DNA of 64,000 nucleotides from positions 17,547 to 81,546 of the forward strand of contig JAOVVO010000354.1 in NCBI GenBank assembly GCA_028564675.1, given 5' to 3'. This document shows, one piece after another, positions 1 through 11,800 of this stretch. Position 1 is the stretch's first letter. Each line of letters begins with the position of its first letter. The notes under the pieces were generated by a model. That model was not told the DNA's origin and searched no databases. It saw only the letters and a list, made by a program, of their open reading frames with translations. The stretch comes from Onchocerca lupi (taxonomy: Eukaryota; Nematoda; Chromadorea; Rhabditida; Onchocercidae). The position numbers were made by a program, and so were the translations under genes.

Positions 1-2100
1 TTTTACGAGATGAGTTGAACGTAACTAGCACATTTGTTCTTATTGAACTGACTGGTTGGTCGATTTTCAACGATGATACTCCGTCATCTACTGAAGAATA
101 CAACCCTGAAAACTGTCCTAATTTCCAGTCATTATACAGTTGTGAACTATTTTGAAATGGTTCTTCCTTTTTGAGAATATTTCATGCATTTTCAAATTTC
201 CTATGTATTTCATCCATTATTTTTGCTAGAAGTTTTTATTCTTAAATATATTTTATAACCTATGTTTAATGGTTTTTGAAATTTTCCAGAATTGATGTGA
301 ATAGTCTTTAAAAAAACACGGTAGCAGTTACTAACTTTCGTTATTCGAATCCCCGTGGAATTATATCCAATGAGCCTTTTCACAACTTTTCGAATTCTTC
401 GGAAAATTTTTGCTAAGTTTCCAAACGTAAGCCTTCTTTTTGACTTCACAAAATCATCGAGATCGTTAAAATCATCAAAATCGAGTTAATAAAAACGAAA
501 TATGGCTTAAGTTTATGTTAAATGAAATAATTTATGTTCGAGATTTAAAAATTTGGGATTTTCAATGTTCAAGCAACTGTATAAACGAGATTCTAATGAT
601 TCTTTTTGTTTTGTTGCTAATGTTAATGACGTACTTTGACCTTACAATGATAGTTTCTCTGCCAATTGCGCCATTTTTGCTGTATTCAGTTTCGGAATAC
701 TTGTTGAAGATTTCACTTGCATAAATTTTTCTGGAAATCAGAAAATATTTTTGATAAAAATCTTGAAGTATTGAAGTCGCCATTATTCAAGATAATCGAT
801 TTGCAGTTAATTACAAGGTAAAAATTTAGTTTCAATAATTGATTCGAAATTGAAATCTTGAAGATTCCCAACTGCCATCGAAATTAATGGTAGCGCATAG
901 TTAAAGAGGTAAGGAAAGAGAGGAAATAAGTGGAACTAAACAATTCCTGTGGCCTTGTTTGCATCTCTGTACCTGTATGTTCCATCAAATATTGAATGTC
1001 GGAGATTGTCAAGATAAACGAATGATGTGACAAGAAGTTTTTTGACACTGTCTGCTTCTCCTTATATCGGACATTTTCCATCTTTCTTTTTCCCCTTCTC
1101 TATCAAATTAAATAGTTTTATAAGATTTCCAGTTCGCTATAATTTAACGAGAAGATTCAAATATTTCATTTTTCGTCACAGAAAACATTGGCTCCGTCTT
1201 TTTCGGCTTTGATTATTCTCAGAATTAGCAATTAGGCGGCAAGTGAAGTAACGAATACATTGCTTTATTTATACCTAGAATTATTATATTATTTCAATTT
1301 AACCACAAAAGGGGAAGTAAAATTTAATTTAGAAAATGAATAAATATTAGAATGCAAGTGGGTCTCGTCTCATACAGTTGATTTCGCTCTTCAGCCTTCG
1401 ACATGTGCAAGTGTTGTGAAGAAATTATTTTTCTTGGTTTGCTTGTTATAGACAATAATTATTCAAAGAACAGTACCTTTGATGGGAGAGTTTATCGATG
1501 CCGAATTGGTTAACGATAGTTGATAAAAATATCGCTCGACAGTTGAAATATAGAGTTTTCTTCTTGACTGTTGATAGCCGGGATATTTGTTGGGAGAATG
1601 GTAAGGATATTTTCTGGGAGATTGGTCGATGATAGATGTATGTTAGATGAGAACTGATCAGTCGATGATGGACGTATGTTAGATGAGAATTGAAGGAGTG
1701 CAGCTCGCCGCGTTAACCAAATCAGTTTTGAGCCAAACTTTCTTTTCTCTCACTAGTAGCAATTCCTTTTGTAGTGGGCGTTTCTTTATCATATTCCCAA
1801 CATTGTAAATAAGCTAGGTTATAGGACCGAAAGCATTTACACATGAATTATGAATTAGTTGCAAGTATTTACTACTGAAGTTAAAGCTTGTAATCGAAAA
1901 CAAAGATAAGAACTACATTAATTATGGTAACACTCATTTATATACATCTTGAGTCATATGGGAAATATTTCTACAATGCAATATTTTGAATATATGAATA
2001 TATTTATGCTAAAGTCTTTTCCGACATTCCTGACTGGAGGAGATAAATCCCTTCAAATGAAAGAGTTTAGGAATTGTAACAAAATAACTTGCTTGAATTC
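1..2100. other. Stretch without a recognisable gene; local short tandem repeats
   Basis: I find no exon chain or family motif here. Open frames are under 80 codons and lack sensible composition. Around 1581-1626 a roughly 24-base unit starting GGATATT occurs twice with mismatches. At 1626-1697 a roughly 36-base unit starting TCGATGAT occurs twice. The rest looks like AT-rich intergenic sequence. Confidence 0.5.
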
Positions 2101-2860
2101 ATCGTTTCGTAGTACTCCTCGTTCGTAGAGCAATAGTTTCTTATTTTTTGATTTTCTGCACTGATTTCTTGAACGTTGGTAATTGAATTTCTGAGCTCTC
2201 ATCGTCATTGATTTCTAAAGGGTCCAGTGTATTCATGGGTCTATTGAGAAATCTTCCATATGGTACTTCTACTAAGCGTTTCTTGCTTCAGTGACTTCTC
2301 CATGTTTTTTCTTTTCAGTTGATCGAATTCTTGAATTTCCCTTTTAGCTTGTAACTGAATCATTTTCGACAGTTTTTATTTTAGCCTAACCATATTTAAT
2401 TTGCTCATCAAGCTCATCCTTGCATTGGGGTAACATACTTAATTTAACTTTCAAATTCATATTCTCACGTTGAATCGTCTCAATGCATTTTTTAGTTCAT
2501 TGATGCAATTCGTATATTTTTCTTCAAATTCAAGATTGATTTCATGTTATTTGTCGCGAACTTTTTGCTCTTCTTCTGTTGTTATCTTTCGATATTGTTA
2601 GTGTGCAACTTGTTAACCCCTTCTTTCAAGAATTCTCTAGTTTTTTCAACTACTGCCTTTTCTAAATCAGTGGCACGCAATCGTTTTCTCAGACGTTTTA
2701 TTTGACGTTTTGCGTCATCCAGATTTTTAATTTGATTTGTCAGGTTACATTTGCTTTCTGCTAAATGTTTGTTCATAAAATGTTGAGCTTCATCAGCTTT
2801 TCTTTTAAATCTATTATTTCTTTCAATAACTAGTGTCATTCTGTTTCTTCTTCAATGCAT
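2100..2860 (-). pseudogene. Broken coiled-coil gene relic
   Basis: On the minus strand the first open segment (2839 down to 2582) encodes a highly charged, heptad-like, Lys/Arg/Glu-rich stretch with motifs such as KRQIKRLRKRLR and EKAVVEKTREFLKEG. At the stop near 2582 the coiled-coil reading continues in another frame (TTEEEQKVRDK, then LEFEEKYTNCINELKNALRR), and it meets further stops and frame changes down to about 2100. The final part (NTLDPLEINDDESSE, then a Lys/Arg-rich end) looks like the C-terminus of a real protein. Several disruptions within 750 bases and no clean splice signals between the segments argue for a decayed gene. I cannot name the parent; a kinesin-type or other filament-like coiled coil is possible. 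An intron-split live gene is less likely but not excluded. Confidence 0.5.
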
Positions 2861-3511
2861 TGCATTCGACGCCATTTCAGTATTCAAGATTTCTTTGGTT
2901 CTGGTTGTGTTATTTCAGTCTTCTCCAACACAAAGAGTATAAACGTATATGTAGAAATATCGAGAATTATGCTTGTAATTGAAGATCGCTGTTGGTATTA
3001 TAATCCCAATCAGTATATTGGACCGAGAAATCATTTCAAACACAATACAATTTTAATTCGTTTTTCAATAGTTAAAGCAATGAAACAGTAGCATATGCAG
3101 ACTGCTATACAATTTTTCCATTTACTGTGCGAGATTTCTCATGCATAGTAGAATACTTTTCGTGTGGAATATAAGCATTGTGCATTTTCGAATTTTACAG
3201 AAATCGAATTTTTTATTATTTAAAAAAATTATAGAATTTTTGAAATTCAATTAGTAACGGCAGAAATTAGAGATTGGTTTACGCGTGTTTGTTTTCTTAC
3301 AGATTTTCTATTTGATTAAAACGGCTATTGAGATTTTTTGATATTTAAGAAATAAACTAATAATTTAAGTACAGTGGGCAGGACTTAATTTTTTAGCTAA
3401 TGGTTTTTGATATTTCTTTTATGTAACAGAAAGCAATATGCTATAAACGCTGCGATCATAAGATGATTCCTGATAATATAAAACAGTTAAAATTTCATCA
3501 TTTGGAGAAAA

Positions 3512-6500
3512 ATGGAAAAGTTGAAATGTTGTGTGCAAACATATGAATGGGGTAAAAAAGGTGTGGCAAGTGAAGTAGCCCGAGTGTATGCTACCGGGAA
3601 TCCCGACGCAAGCATTGATGATAGAATTTCATATGCTGAGGTAAACTTACTGCAACTATTTATTTCAGCATTTCTATTTGATTTGAAATTCAAATCGTCC
3701 TAATGAAGTATAATATCATATTTAAATGTCTAAAATAACTGATGCACAAATCTATGGCTAGGGAATAAATTGGCATAGAATAAAATATATATTAGATAAT
3801 TAAAGCTATGGATGGGTACACATCCGGATGGACCATGCCACATCCAACGATCTCAAAAGAAGCTTTCCCAATATATTGCTGAATATGAAGCCAGTCCTCG
3901 CCAAAAAGTCTCCGCTGAAAGACATCTCCCATTCATTATGAAATTAATGAGCATACAGCATAATTTGTCTATACAGGCTCATCCTACAAAGGTTCGTTTC
4001 AATTCAAGATGGAATGAAGGAAGTAAATGGTTGAATTAAATTAAATACAAATTCAATTATAGCAATGAAACTAAAATTAAAGGTAAAAGTAGTTAGTAAA
4101 AAAGATTCATTTTTTCGACTGTGATTTCTGAAGATCAAAATCTTTCTAGAAAAATTTGGAATAAGTGGAGAAAACGAAATTTTCTATTCCTCATTTACAG
4201 GTTAATTTTAAATTGTAGCTCCTTTTTTTCTCTCATGAATAAAGTTTTTGCAGGAACAGGCAGCACGACTAAATGACCGTGATCCAATTCATTATCCCGA
4301 TAGGAATCATAAACCTGAGCTTGCTTATGCACTTACTAGATTTGAACTATTGTGCGGGTTTCGACCTGCTAAGCAAATTTGTGCAAATCTTGAAGGTTTA
4401 TGAATTATTCAAAATTTCAACATTCCTTTAAGTTCTGAACTTTACTGCCTTCAAGTTCTGAACTTTTAATTGAAAGATTTTTCTAATAATTTCATCTATT
4501 TAGATAGTTCAAAATTTAATTTTTATTCTTGGATGCTTTGTATTTACGTCTACCAGATTGCATAGCAGATGATCTGCTTACTGTTCTATTATTAAACTAC
4601 TTTATTATTTACATATCTCTTATTGACTTGTATATTTGTTCGGAACTAGAAATATTTTAAAATTTGTAATTTTTTGCAGCTTTCCCAGAATTGAAACATT
4701 TGATGGGTGAGGACACATCGCACGCATTTCAAATACTAGTACGAGCTGAAATCAATGAAGATTGTGAAACACTGAAATTTGCTTTGGCTGTGTGTTTCAA
4801 AAAATTTATGAAGCATGCTAAAGATACCGCCGATGAAGTAAAATCATTGCTCGACTCTGTTCTTACAAAACTCATTTGTGGAAGTTTGTTCTTTCTGAAT
4901 TTGAAAATGGTAATCTGGCCAAATAAGTAATTCTTTTTGCGGACTTAAAACAGGTTATTGGAGTTATAATGAGGAAAAATGAAGTAAATTTTAGAAGACT
5001 ATTCATAATAACTGTATGCTATTGAAAACCTGAAATTGAATTTGAAAATGACTTTCTCATCAATGAATAAATTCTTTTTCCGAAAACCTAATTCTCACTG
5101 TTTTAGCTTCTTTCGTACTAGTAATTTCTGATTATTGATATTCGACTCCTTGATTTCCTTGATTCCGTGATTTGAAAAGAAATTAGTTATTAATAATTTA
5201 CCTCATGCCTATAATCAAAATCATGTAGAGATGGTTCTAAAATTTTTTGAATACGATTGAAAATTCCATCATTTTTAAGAAGCTTGTCTGTGCTTGAGTT
5301 TTACTTGGAATAAATTACCAATTTCCGAGAAATATAAAAAATCTGAAATTTAAATCTGCAGTACGTGGATCCCTTAGCGAAGAGACGGTAGCAGTAATTC
5401 AAAAAATGGCTCGAGATTTTCCGGGTGACATTGGTTGTTTTGTACCACTGCTTCTGAATCACATTGTTTTATCTCCTGGAGAATGTTGCTATTATGCTGC
5501 TCAAGAGCTTCATGCTTATCTTTCCGGAGGTTTGTTTCCTTACTAATAATTTTTGTTTTCAGATAAATTTTACTGACTGGAAGATATGATTATTTGTTCT
5601 TCAGAATGTATAGAATGTGTTAGCTGTTCAAATAACACAATTCGAGCAGCATGTACATCAAAATTCATCGATATCGATACTTTGTGCGAGATTCTAAACT
5701 ATCAGATGACCGATCCATCGTATTATATTGTATCTCCAACTGTTTTAAAAAATTTCCCACACATCCGTGTTTACGATCCCGATTGCGATGATTTTACACT
5801 TCACGAAGTTAAAGTGAATTTATCATCATTCTATTTCGATTCTTCTTTCTGTTCGTTATTATTTAAATGAACGACAACTTTGCGAAAAATCGTTTCTGCG
5901 TAATGGATGAAAACTATCGTTTTGGTGCAGGAAGATTTTTTGAAAATGAGTTAGGAAAAAAAGTAGCAGAGGCTGTTATTCTTTAAACATCGATTTAAAT
6001 AATTTGGCAAATTAGCAATGATGAAGAATGATTAAAATTAAGAATAGATTGATTAATTTTAATTGAATAAAATGCAGACATTTTCAATCTTCTGTAGCTA
6101 GAAATTCAAGAGCTTTTCGTATCATTCCTTTTATTTCATGTAGTTTATTGCACTTTATTTCAACTTGTGTAAAATTAACTAACCCATGCAGAATTTAAAC
6201 ATTCCCTATTATGTTACATTACGACAAATTTTCATGTTATTTCAGGTACCATCATCAGGAACAGCAAAAGCATGTCCAGTATTCATCCCAAGCCTAAAAT
6301 GCGGTAGTATTATGTTAGTTGTGGAGGGCGAAGGTACCATCGAAAGCTATTCTGTAAAACGAGAAACAAAAAAATTTCTGAGAGTGAGGCGTGGCGATGT
6401 AATCTACATAGAATCATGTGTTCAATTGTGCTTCGCGGAATGCTCTAGAGATATCCTAGCATATCGAACATTTAGCTACGAGGAAGGGCCAGACCATTTG

Positions 6501-6638
6501 CTTTATAGCACTGATGGAACGACAGTGTCAGAGACGACTCGTATCACAGTTCCGATGAAAGGTCGTATCAATCCTTTAGTCATCGACGATGATGCCGAAA
6601 TGTTTAATATCGAGGATGAAATGGATGGAATCTGCTAA
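3512..6638 (+). CDS. mpi: Mannose-6-phosphate isomerase (type I phosphomannose isomerase)
   Basis: Interconverts fructose-6-phosphate and mannose-6-phosphate in the cytosol and so feeds GDP-mannose for N-glycans and GPI anchors. Seven exons read in frame: 3512-3640, 3806-3991, 4254-4395, 4680-4877, 5362-5529, 5605-5813, 6246-6638, about 474 aa (human enzyme 423). Visible family signatures: N-terminal VQTYEWGKKG, the zinc-ligand segment LSIQAHPTK, DRNHKPELA, and a variant of the catalytic block (ECVSCSNNTIRAACTSKF, where many relatives have RAGLTPK). The C-terminal cupin half follows in exon 7. The Gly to Ala/Cys changes near the RA.TxK motif are conservative, so an active enzyme is likely. 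The least certain border is the exon 4 donor at 4878, which was chosen because it keeps frame with exon 5. The start is the first Met before VQTYEWG. Confidence 0.93.
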
Positions 6639-8873
6639 AATATAAAAAAATTATGTTCCATTTCAATTAATTTTGATTCCATTAAAGTCTTAAGAATATT
6701 TAGAGATTTGAAAATGACAACATATAGCAATAATACAGATTACCAGTCGATAAAAGTGTCCTCTATGGGAAAATCTTAGTTCATCACATGCCCAGCACGC
6801 GTTAATAATTTTTTTTCTAAAATTAATTTTGAATTAGATGAACAAATTTTTAGTCAGCGAGATTGATATTTTTCAGACCTTCATAACAGTCATAATTAAT
6901 AAGTAATAAATTGGGTGGTAATTATTAAAACACTCATTTGATGATAATATAGCAATCGTGCACCCACTTAAACTGTAAACGTCTGCTAATACGCTAGACT
7001 GCTTATGCAATTGTTTTATTCCGAGAGATATTAAACTGAGAGTATGGCTGTATTTTCGAACTTTGTTTGTTCTTCCTTGCTTTCCATTCAACAAAGAAAA
7101 GCTAAAATGTGAAAGTTCCAGATGGTTGCATAAAAATAAACAGCTATTTCAAGAAACATAACAGCTATATTTTGTATAATAATTAATAAATGACTGACAA
7201 TTTAAATACCCTTATCTGTGACAGGTATCAAGAAATATTCTACATAAAACTCCGTTATTCTAGTCTCCATTTCGCTGCATAGTTTTTCGAATGAAAGGTC
7301 GATCTCTAATAGATATTTTGCCTATACATCAGCTTACTTTCAGCAGTACAACAATTATACTAAGAGTCATTATTCTTCTTAAATCGTTTACTTCAATTTT
7401 ACTCTTCATCAATAATATATAAACTTTAGAAATGGCCAGAAAAAATTCCAATTATAGAAGAATACAGGAAATCCTCTATTTCATCTAGAAATTAGAAATG
7501 AACTAACGGGATTTCAACAACTGATAGATCAAAAATAAAAGCAAGGCACAGATTTCTACATTTTATTTGACTGGAGAGTCCATCAACCAAAGTTTGAGAT
7601 TTTATAAACAGTCACTAATAGTCATTCCAATATCATTTTGTATTAATGTAATTTGAAATATTTAACTAGTAACCTTCTGCTAAGCACTATTTCATGATTA
7701 TTCATGAGTTTTTTTTTTTGTTTCCAACCGTTTGACTGATTCCATTTATTCCCGAAATCATTAATATTACTTTCAATGTAACTGATTTCGTCTCAAATAC
7801 AAATGCTTTTATTTTCAATGGATGACATGTGAAGCCAAATATACCTTCCCACAAAGCTTTTATGTTCCGAGTTTTTTCGAAAATTAGTTGGAAGACTTCA
7901 GGGAAATATTTAAGATTGGAAAAGTATTGGCGAAATCAGGCGACGATGCCAATTATGGCACCCATACCACCCATTCTAGCCACAGACTACAAACTAAACG
8001 AGCCAAGTGCCATAACTAAAGAGCTATATGAAAGCCGTGCAGGGGGCGATGACATAGACCGGAATGAAAATGTGATCCCACACTTCAGAGATTTGTAGCA
8101 ATGTGATGTGACTGGTGATGAGGCGTAAAACAACGTGAGATGAGTTGGATGTGTTTCCATTTGTTGCACAAAAAAGGGAAGCTAAGTTAAGGTAGATGTG
8201 AGAGACTAAAATATTCGACCAAATTTGCCTTAAAACTAATATTAGCTTTCTGTATGATAACAAATTTTTATGCTTTAAAGAAACATCAAAGGTCAAAATG
8301 GGCCAAAAGACATAATCTTGACTGGTTTCTCTCTCTTTATAGACTTCTTTTTTCTCTTAGTCCCTTGCTCTTTTCTTCCATTGTTAAATCGTTTTCATTT
8401 ATTTCTCGTGATCTGTTATCATAAGAACTGCTCAACTAAATTGTGTATTGTATATGCACATCTATGTAATGGATATTACAGAAGTGATAGAAATTGTTGA
8501 TGACAGATACATTATAAGAGACAGTTCTAGACATTATCCATAATGTTAATGGACTATATGCTTGTGAGTATTCCTGGTCAGAAGTAGATTAGTAGATGTC
8601 TTCATTTAATGGTTAGACTAAAGATGAAAGATACTTTTGGCTTCTTTAATTATCAGTATTGTAAGGAAAGAAAATGTGAAAAATATATGAGCTGTTCTTC
8701 TAATGATATCCTATAAACATTTTTTTAGAAATCCTGAATATCATATCGTTTTCTTTTATGGCGAATCTAACATAAATTAGTTTTCTCCTTCATTCTCTCT
8801 CATTTTATCTCTCAAAACTTTTCCTCAGTCCATTGAGATTCAATATATTGTGCTCAAAGAAGTAGATTTCAGG
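6639..8873. other. Intergenic region between mpi and eea-1
   Basis: About 2.2 kb with no exon-like segments that I can support. Open frames (for example minus 6873-7094 and plus 7829-8098) have no family motifs and no splice context. The region should hold the mpi 3' UTR and the upstream region of eea-1. Confidence 0.5.
8868..8873 (+). promoter_or_regulatory. Probable spliced-leader acceptor of eea-1
   Basis: TTTCAG lies one base before the ATG of the EEA-1-like gene. In nematodes an acceptor directly upstream of the initiator, with no matching upstream donor, usually marks SL trans-splicing. A 5' UTR intron is the alternative. Confidence 0.5.
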
Positions 8874-11800
8874 ATGTTGCGTAAACTGAAACAGCAGGTA
8901 ACGCAAGCCGTAAACAGTGTTAATCCCTCCGAGGTACTTCCTCGTATTGTTGTTTATTGATGTCATAAGAGAATAAATTTCTTATTACCTCAACGTACAT
9001 CTTTTCTTACAAAGCGATCAAGATATTCAATATCTTTGTGAGAAAGGTGATGAGTAGAAACACCGTTAGGGAGATTTAGTGAATGATTTGTCACTCTTTA
9101 ACCTTTCTTATAGAAGAACGACAAATCATTCACTAATTTGCTTGAATTTCTTATGTAAAAGATCATAGAAAAATACTGGTTCTTTTACAGCCTCAGCACG
9201 AGCCACTGTTTAATGAAAGCGATACATCTTCAGAAGGTTTCCTCTGTCCTGTATGCATGCACTCATTTTCTTCTCCAGATGAGTTGCAGATACATTTCCA
9301 AGTGCATGCGATTCCGCAGGTTACAATACCAAGTGAATTTGCCGAAAATTTTGAAATTTCAAATGTAGTCTAGTAATTATAACAGCAAAAAAACGATTTG
9401 GTATTTCTTCATTTCAATCTGCAAAAGTATTACTGTTTTTTCAGGTTGGAGAGCAAAAACTCAGTGATTCTTCTTCATTCAGTTTACTTGGTGCGTTTAT
9501 GTGCTTTAATTAAAAGCATTTGAGTATTTTACAAACCGACACTTTTTGCATAAATAAAAAAAATACTTATTTGTAAAACGGACATTTGGTTTTCATTATC
9601 TCAATATCCAGTAAAAATGCTTTATTTAGGAAATGGTTTCAATGAATCAAATGCAGTTCATCTCGAACTGGACATGAAAGAACTTAGGTCACAGTTGCAA
9701 GATGAGAAGCGCTATTCAATGGAGTTGAAGAAGGAGCTGGACAGATTGCATGGCCTTATCGCAAACCAGACAGAAATATCTAAAGTATCTATAAATATTG
9801 CACTTTTTTTTTAAAAAAGAGAAGTAGTATAGTTATGTTTTTCACTAGTTTTTCAGTTTCTTCCTGTCCACCTTATGTTGTTTACATTTCTCTTTTTTGA
9901 TAAAATTCGCTAAATTCTATCGAAATTTCAGGACGAAATACCTTATCTTACGCAACAAGTACAGATGCTCGAAGCTGGTAAAACATTAGGTAATTTTTTT
10001 TTTTTTTGATTTTTTGAAAGGGATTTGCATTGATGTTCTTGAAAGGGAATTTTATTTTCAGCAACAGAACGAATGCTTGAAATGGAAAAAGAAATACGTG
10101 GGATGAATCGGCAAGTTGAACAATTAAAACAGGAAAATAGTAAGTTGATCAAAAAAATTGGGGAACTTTCTACGAACATTATCAGTAAAACAGATGAAAT
10201 CGAAGAGAAAAATGCGGAAAAAGCCCTTCTGGGAGATGAATTAGTGCGCTACCGACAGGAGATACAAAATTTGGAAATGGAAATGGAAAATCTACGAAAA
10301 AAACTCGATCAAAGGTAAATTATGGATCTTAGAAAATCCTTTATGATTTTGCACATAACAATACAATAAGTTTGCGATTTTCCCATGTTCAGGTTAATTT
10401 AGGCCATCAGAGGATGACGTCAGTGTGCTTAGGAAGGAGCTGGTACATGCACAGCAGTTGATGGACAGAATAACACAAGAAAAAGAAGAAGAAATTAAAA
10501 AAGACATTGGTACATTGCATAAAATGGAGCAAGACCGAGAAAGGTAAGCCATTTTGGTTTGATTTGCTAAATTTATGTCGTCGCTTGAAAATATTTTCGA
10601 GAAGTTTTCGTAAGGTACGGTTCTTGTTGAAGAAACACGTCAAAGCATCTTTCCAGGTTAACCTGTGAAATTGGGATTCTAAAAAGCAATATTGAAGGTC
10701 TCGAGAATACGATCGCGAAGTGAGTTAATATGTTAATGTCGTGTCATTCCGCTGATTATATGATGAATTTTGAGTGCTTGGCTTCATATGTGAAAATAAA
10801 ATTATTTCAGATCTGGTGATGGATCTAAAAAACTTATTGAAGAAATCGAAGCTTTCAGAAAAGTTTGGGAAGTATGTTACTCTACTCATGCAATTTTTAT
10901 TGCATTCTAGTGTTTTAATTTATTTAGAGTTTCAATTGCAGAAGAAAGCCGCAAATTCAACTGAAAGAATTTCCAATGCTTGCAAGAAAATCGACGATTT
11001 AGAAATTACTGTGAGTGGATACAAAAGGAAAATCGGAACTAATGATATTGAAAAGAATAAAATGTCAGAATTTGAAGATGCAAAGAAATCTCTATTAGAG
11101 GTAATGTTGGAATAATACTTTCGAAGATGATTTTATTACTCTTATGTTGTATGTGATCATTAAAAACTATTTGAAGTAGACAATGACTTTCTTGCCTCAT
11201 CCTTAAATAATTTTTTTTCAAATTTAGATTTCACAACAGAATGAAAAATACAAGGAAGAGCTACGTCAAAATAAGCATGCTTTAGAATTGGCTATATCAA
11301 GAGCTAGGGAAGTTCGTTTAAATTTATTTTTAAATTTGTTTGTTCATTATGCTAGCGATATTATATTGTTATTGGTTCATGTTTTCAGGCGGAGAAGCAG
11401 CACGTTAGTTTACAAGAAAAAATCATGTCATTAACTCTTTTGCTCAATGAACAAAAGCAGAATTACGAAGAAAAAGTCAGAGATAATCAAATAAAAGTAA
11501 ACCAAAAATAATTTTATATTCAAGTTTCTGAAATGATTTCGTTCCTGTTGCAGTAAGTAATCTCAATAACTCTTCAGGAAATGGAAGCGATTAAAAAAGA
11601 AAAAATAATAACTGAATATCGGAAAGAAATTGAACAGCTGAAGACAAATATTTTCAAATTGGAAACTTCCTTGACTGAAGCATCCGCGATCGAAGATGTT
11701 TTGAAGCAGAATTTAAAAGAAGCAAGAGCGAAAGAATCACTTTTGATGCAAAAAGTTTGTTGCTATTAACGTAACATATGGTTTTTAGTAATTTCTCCTT

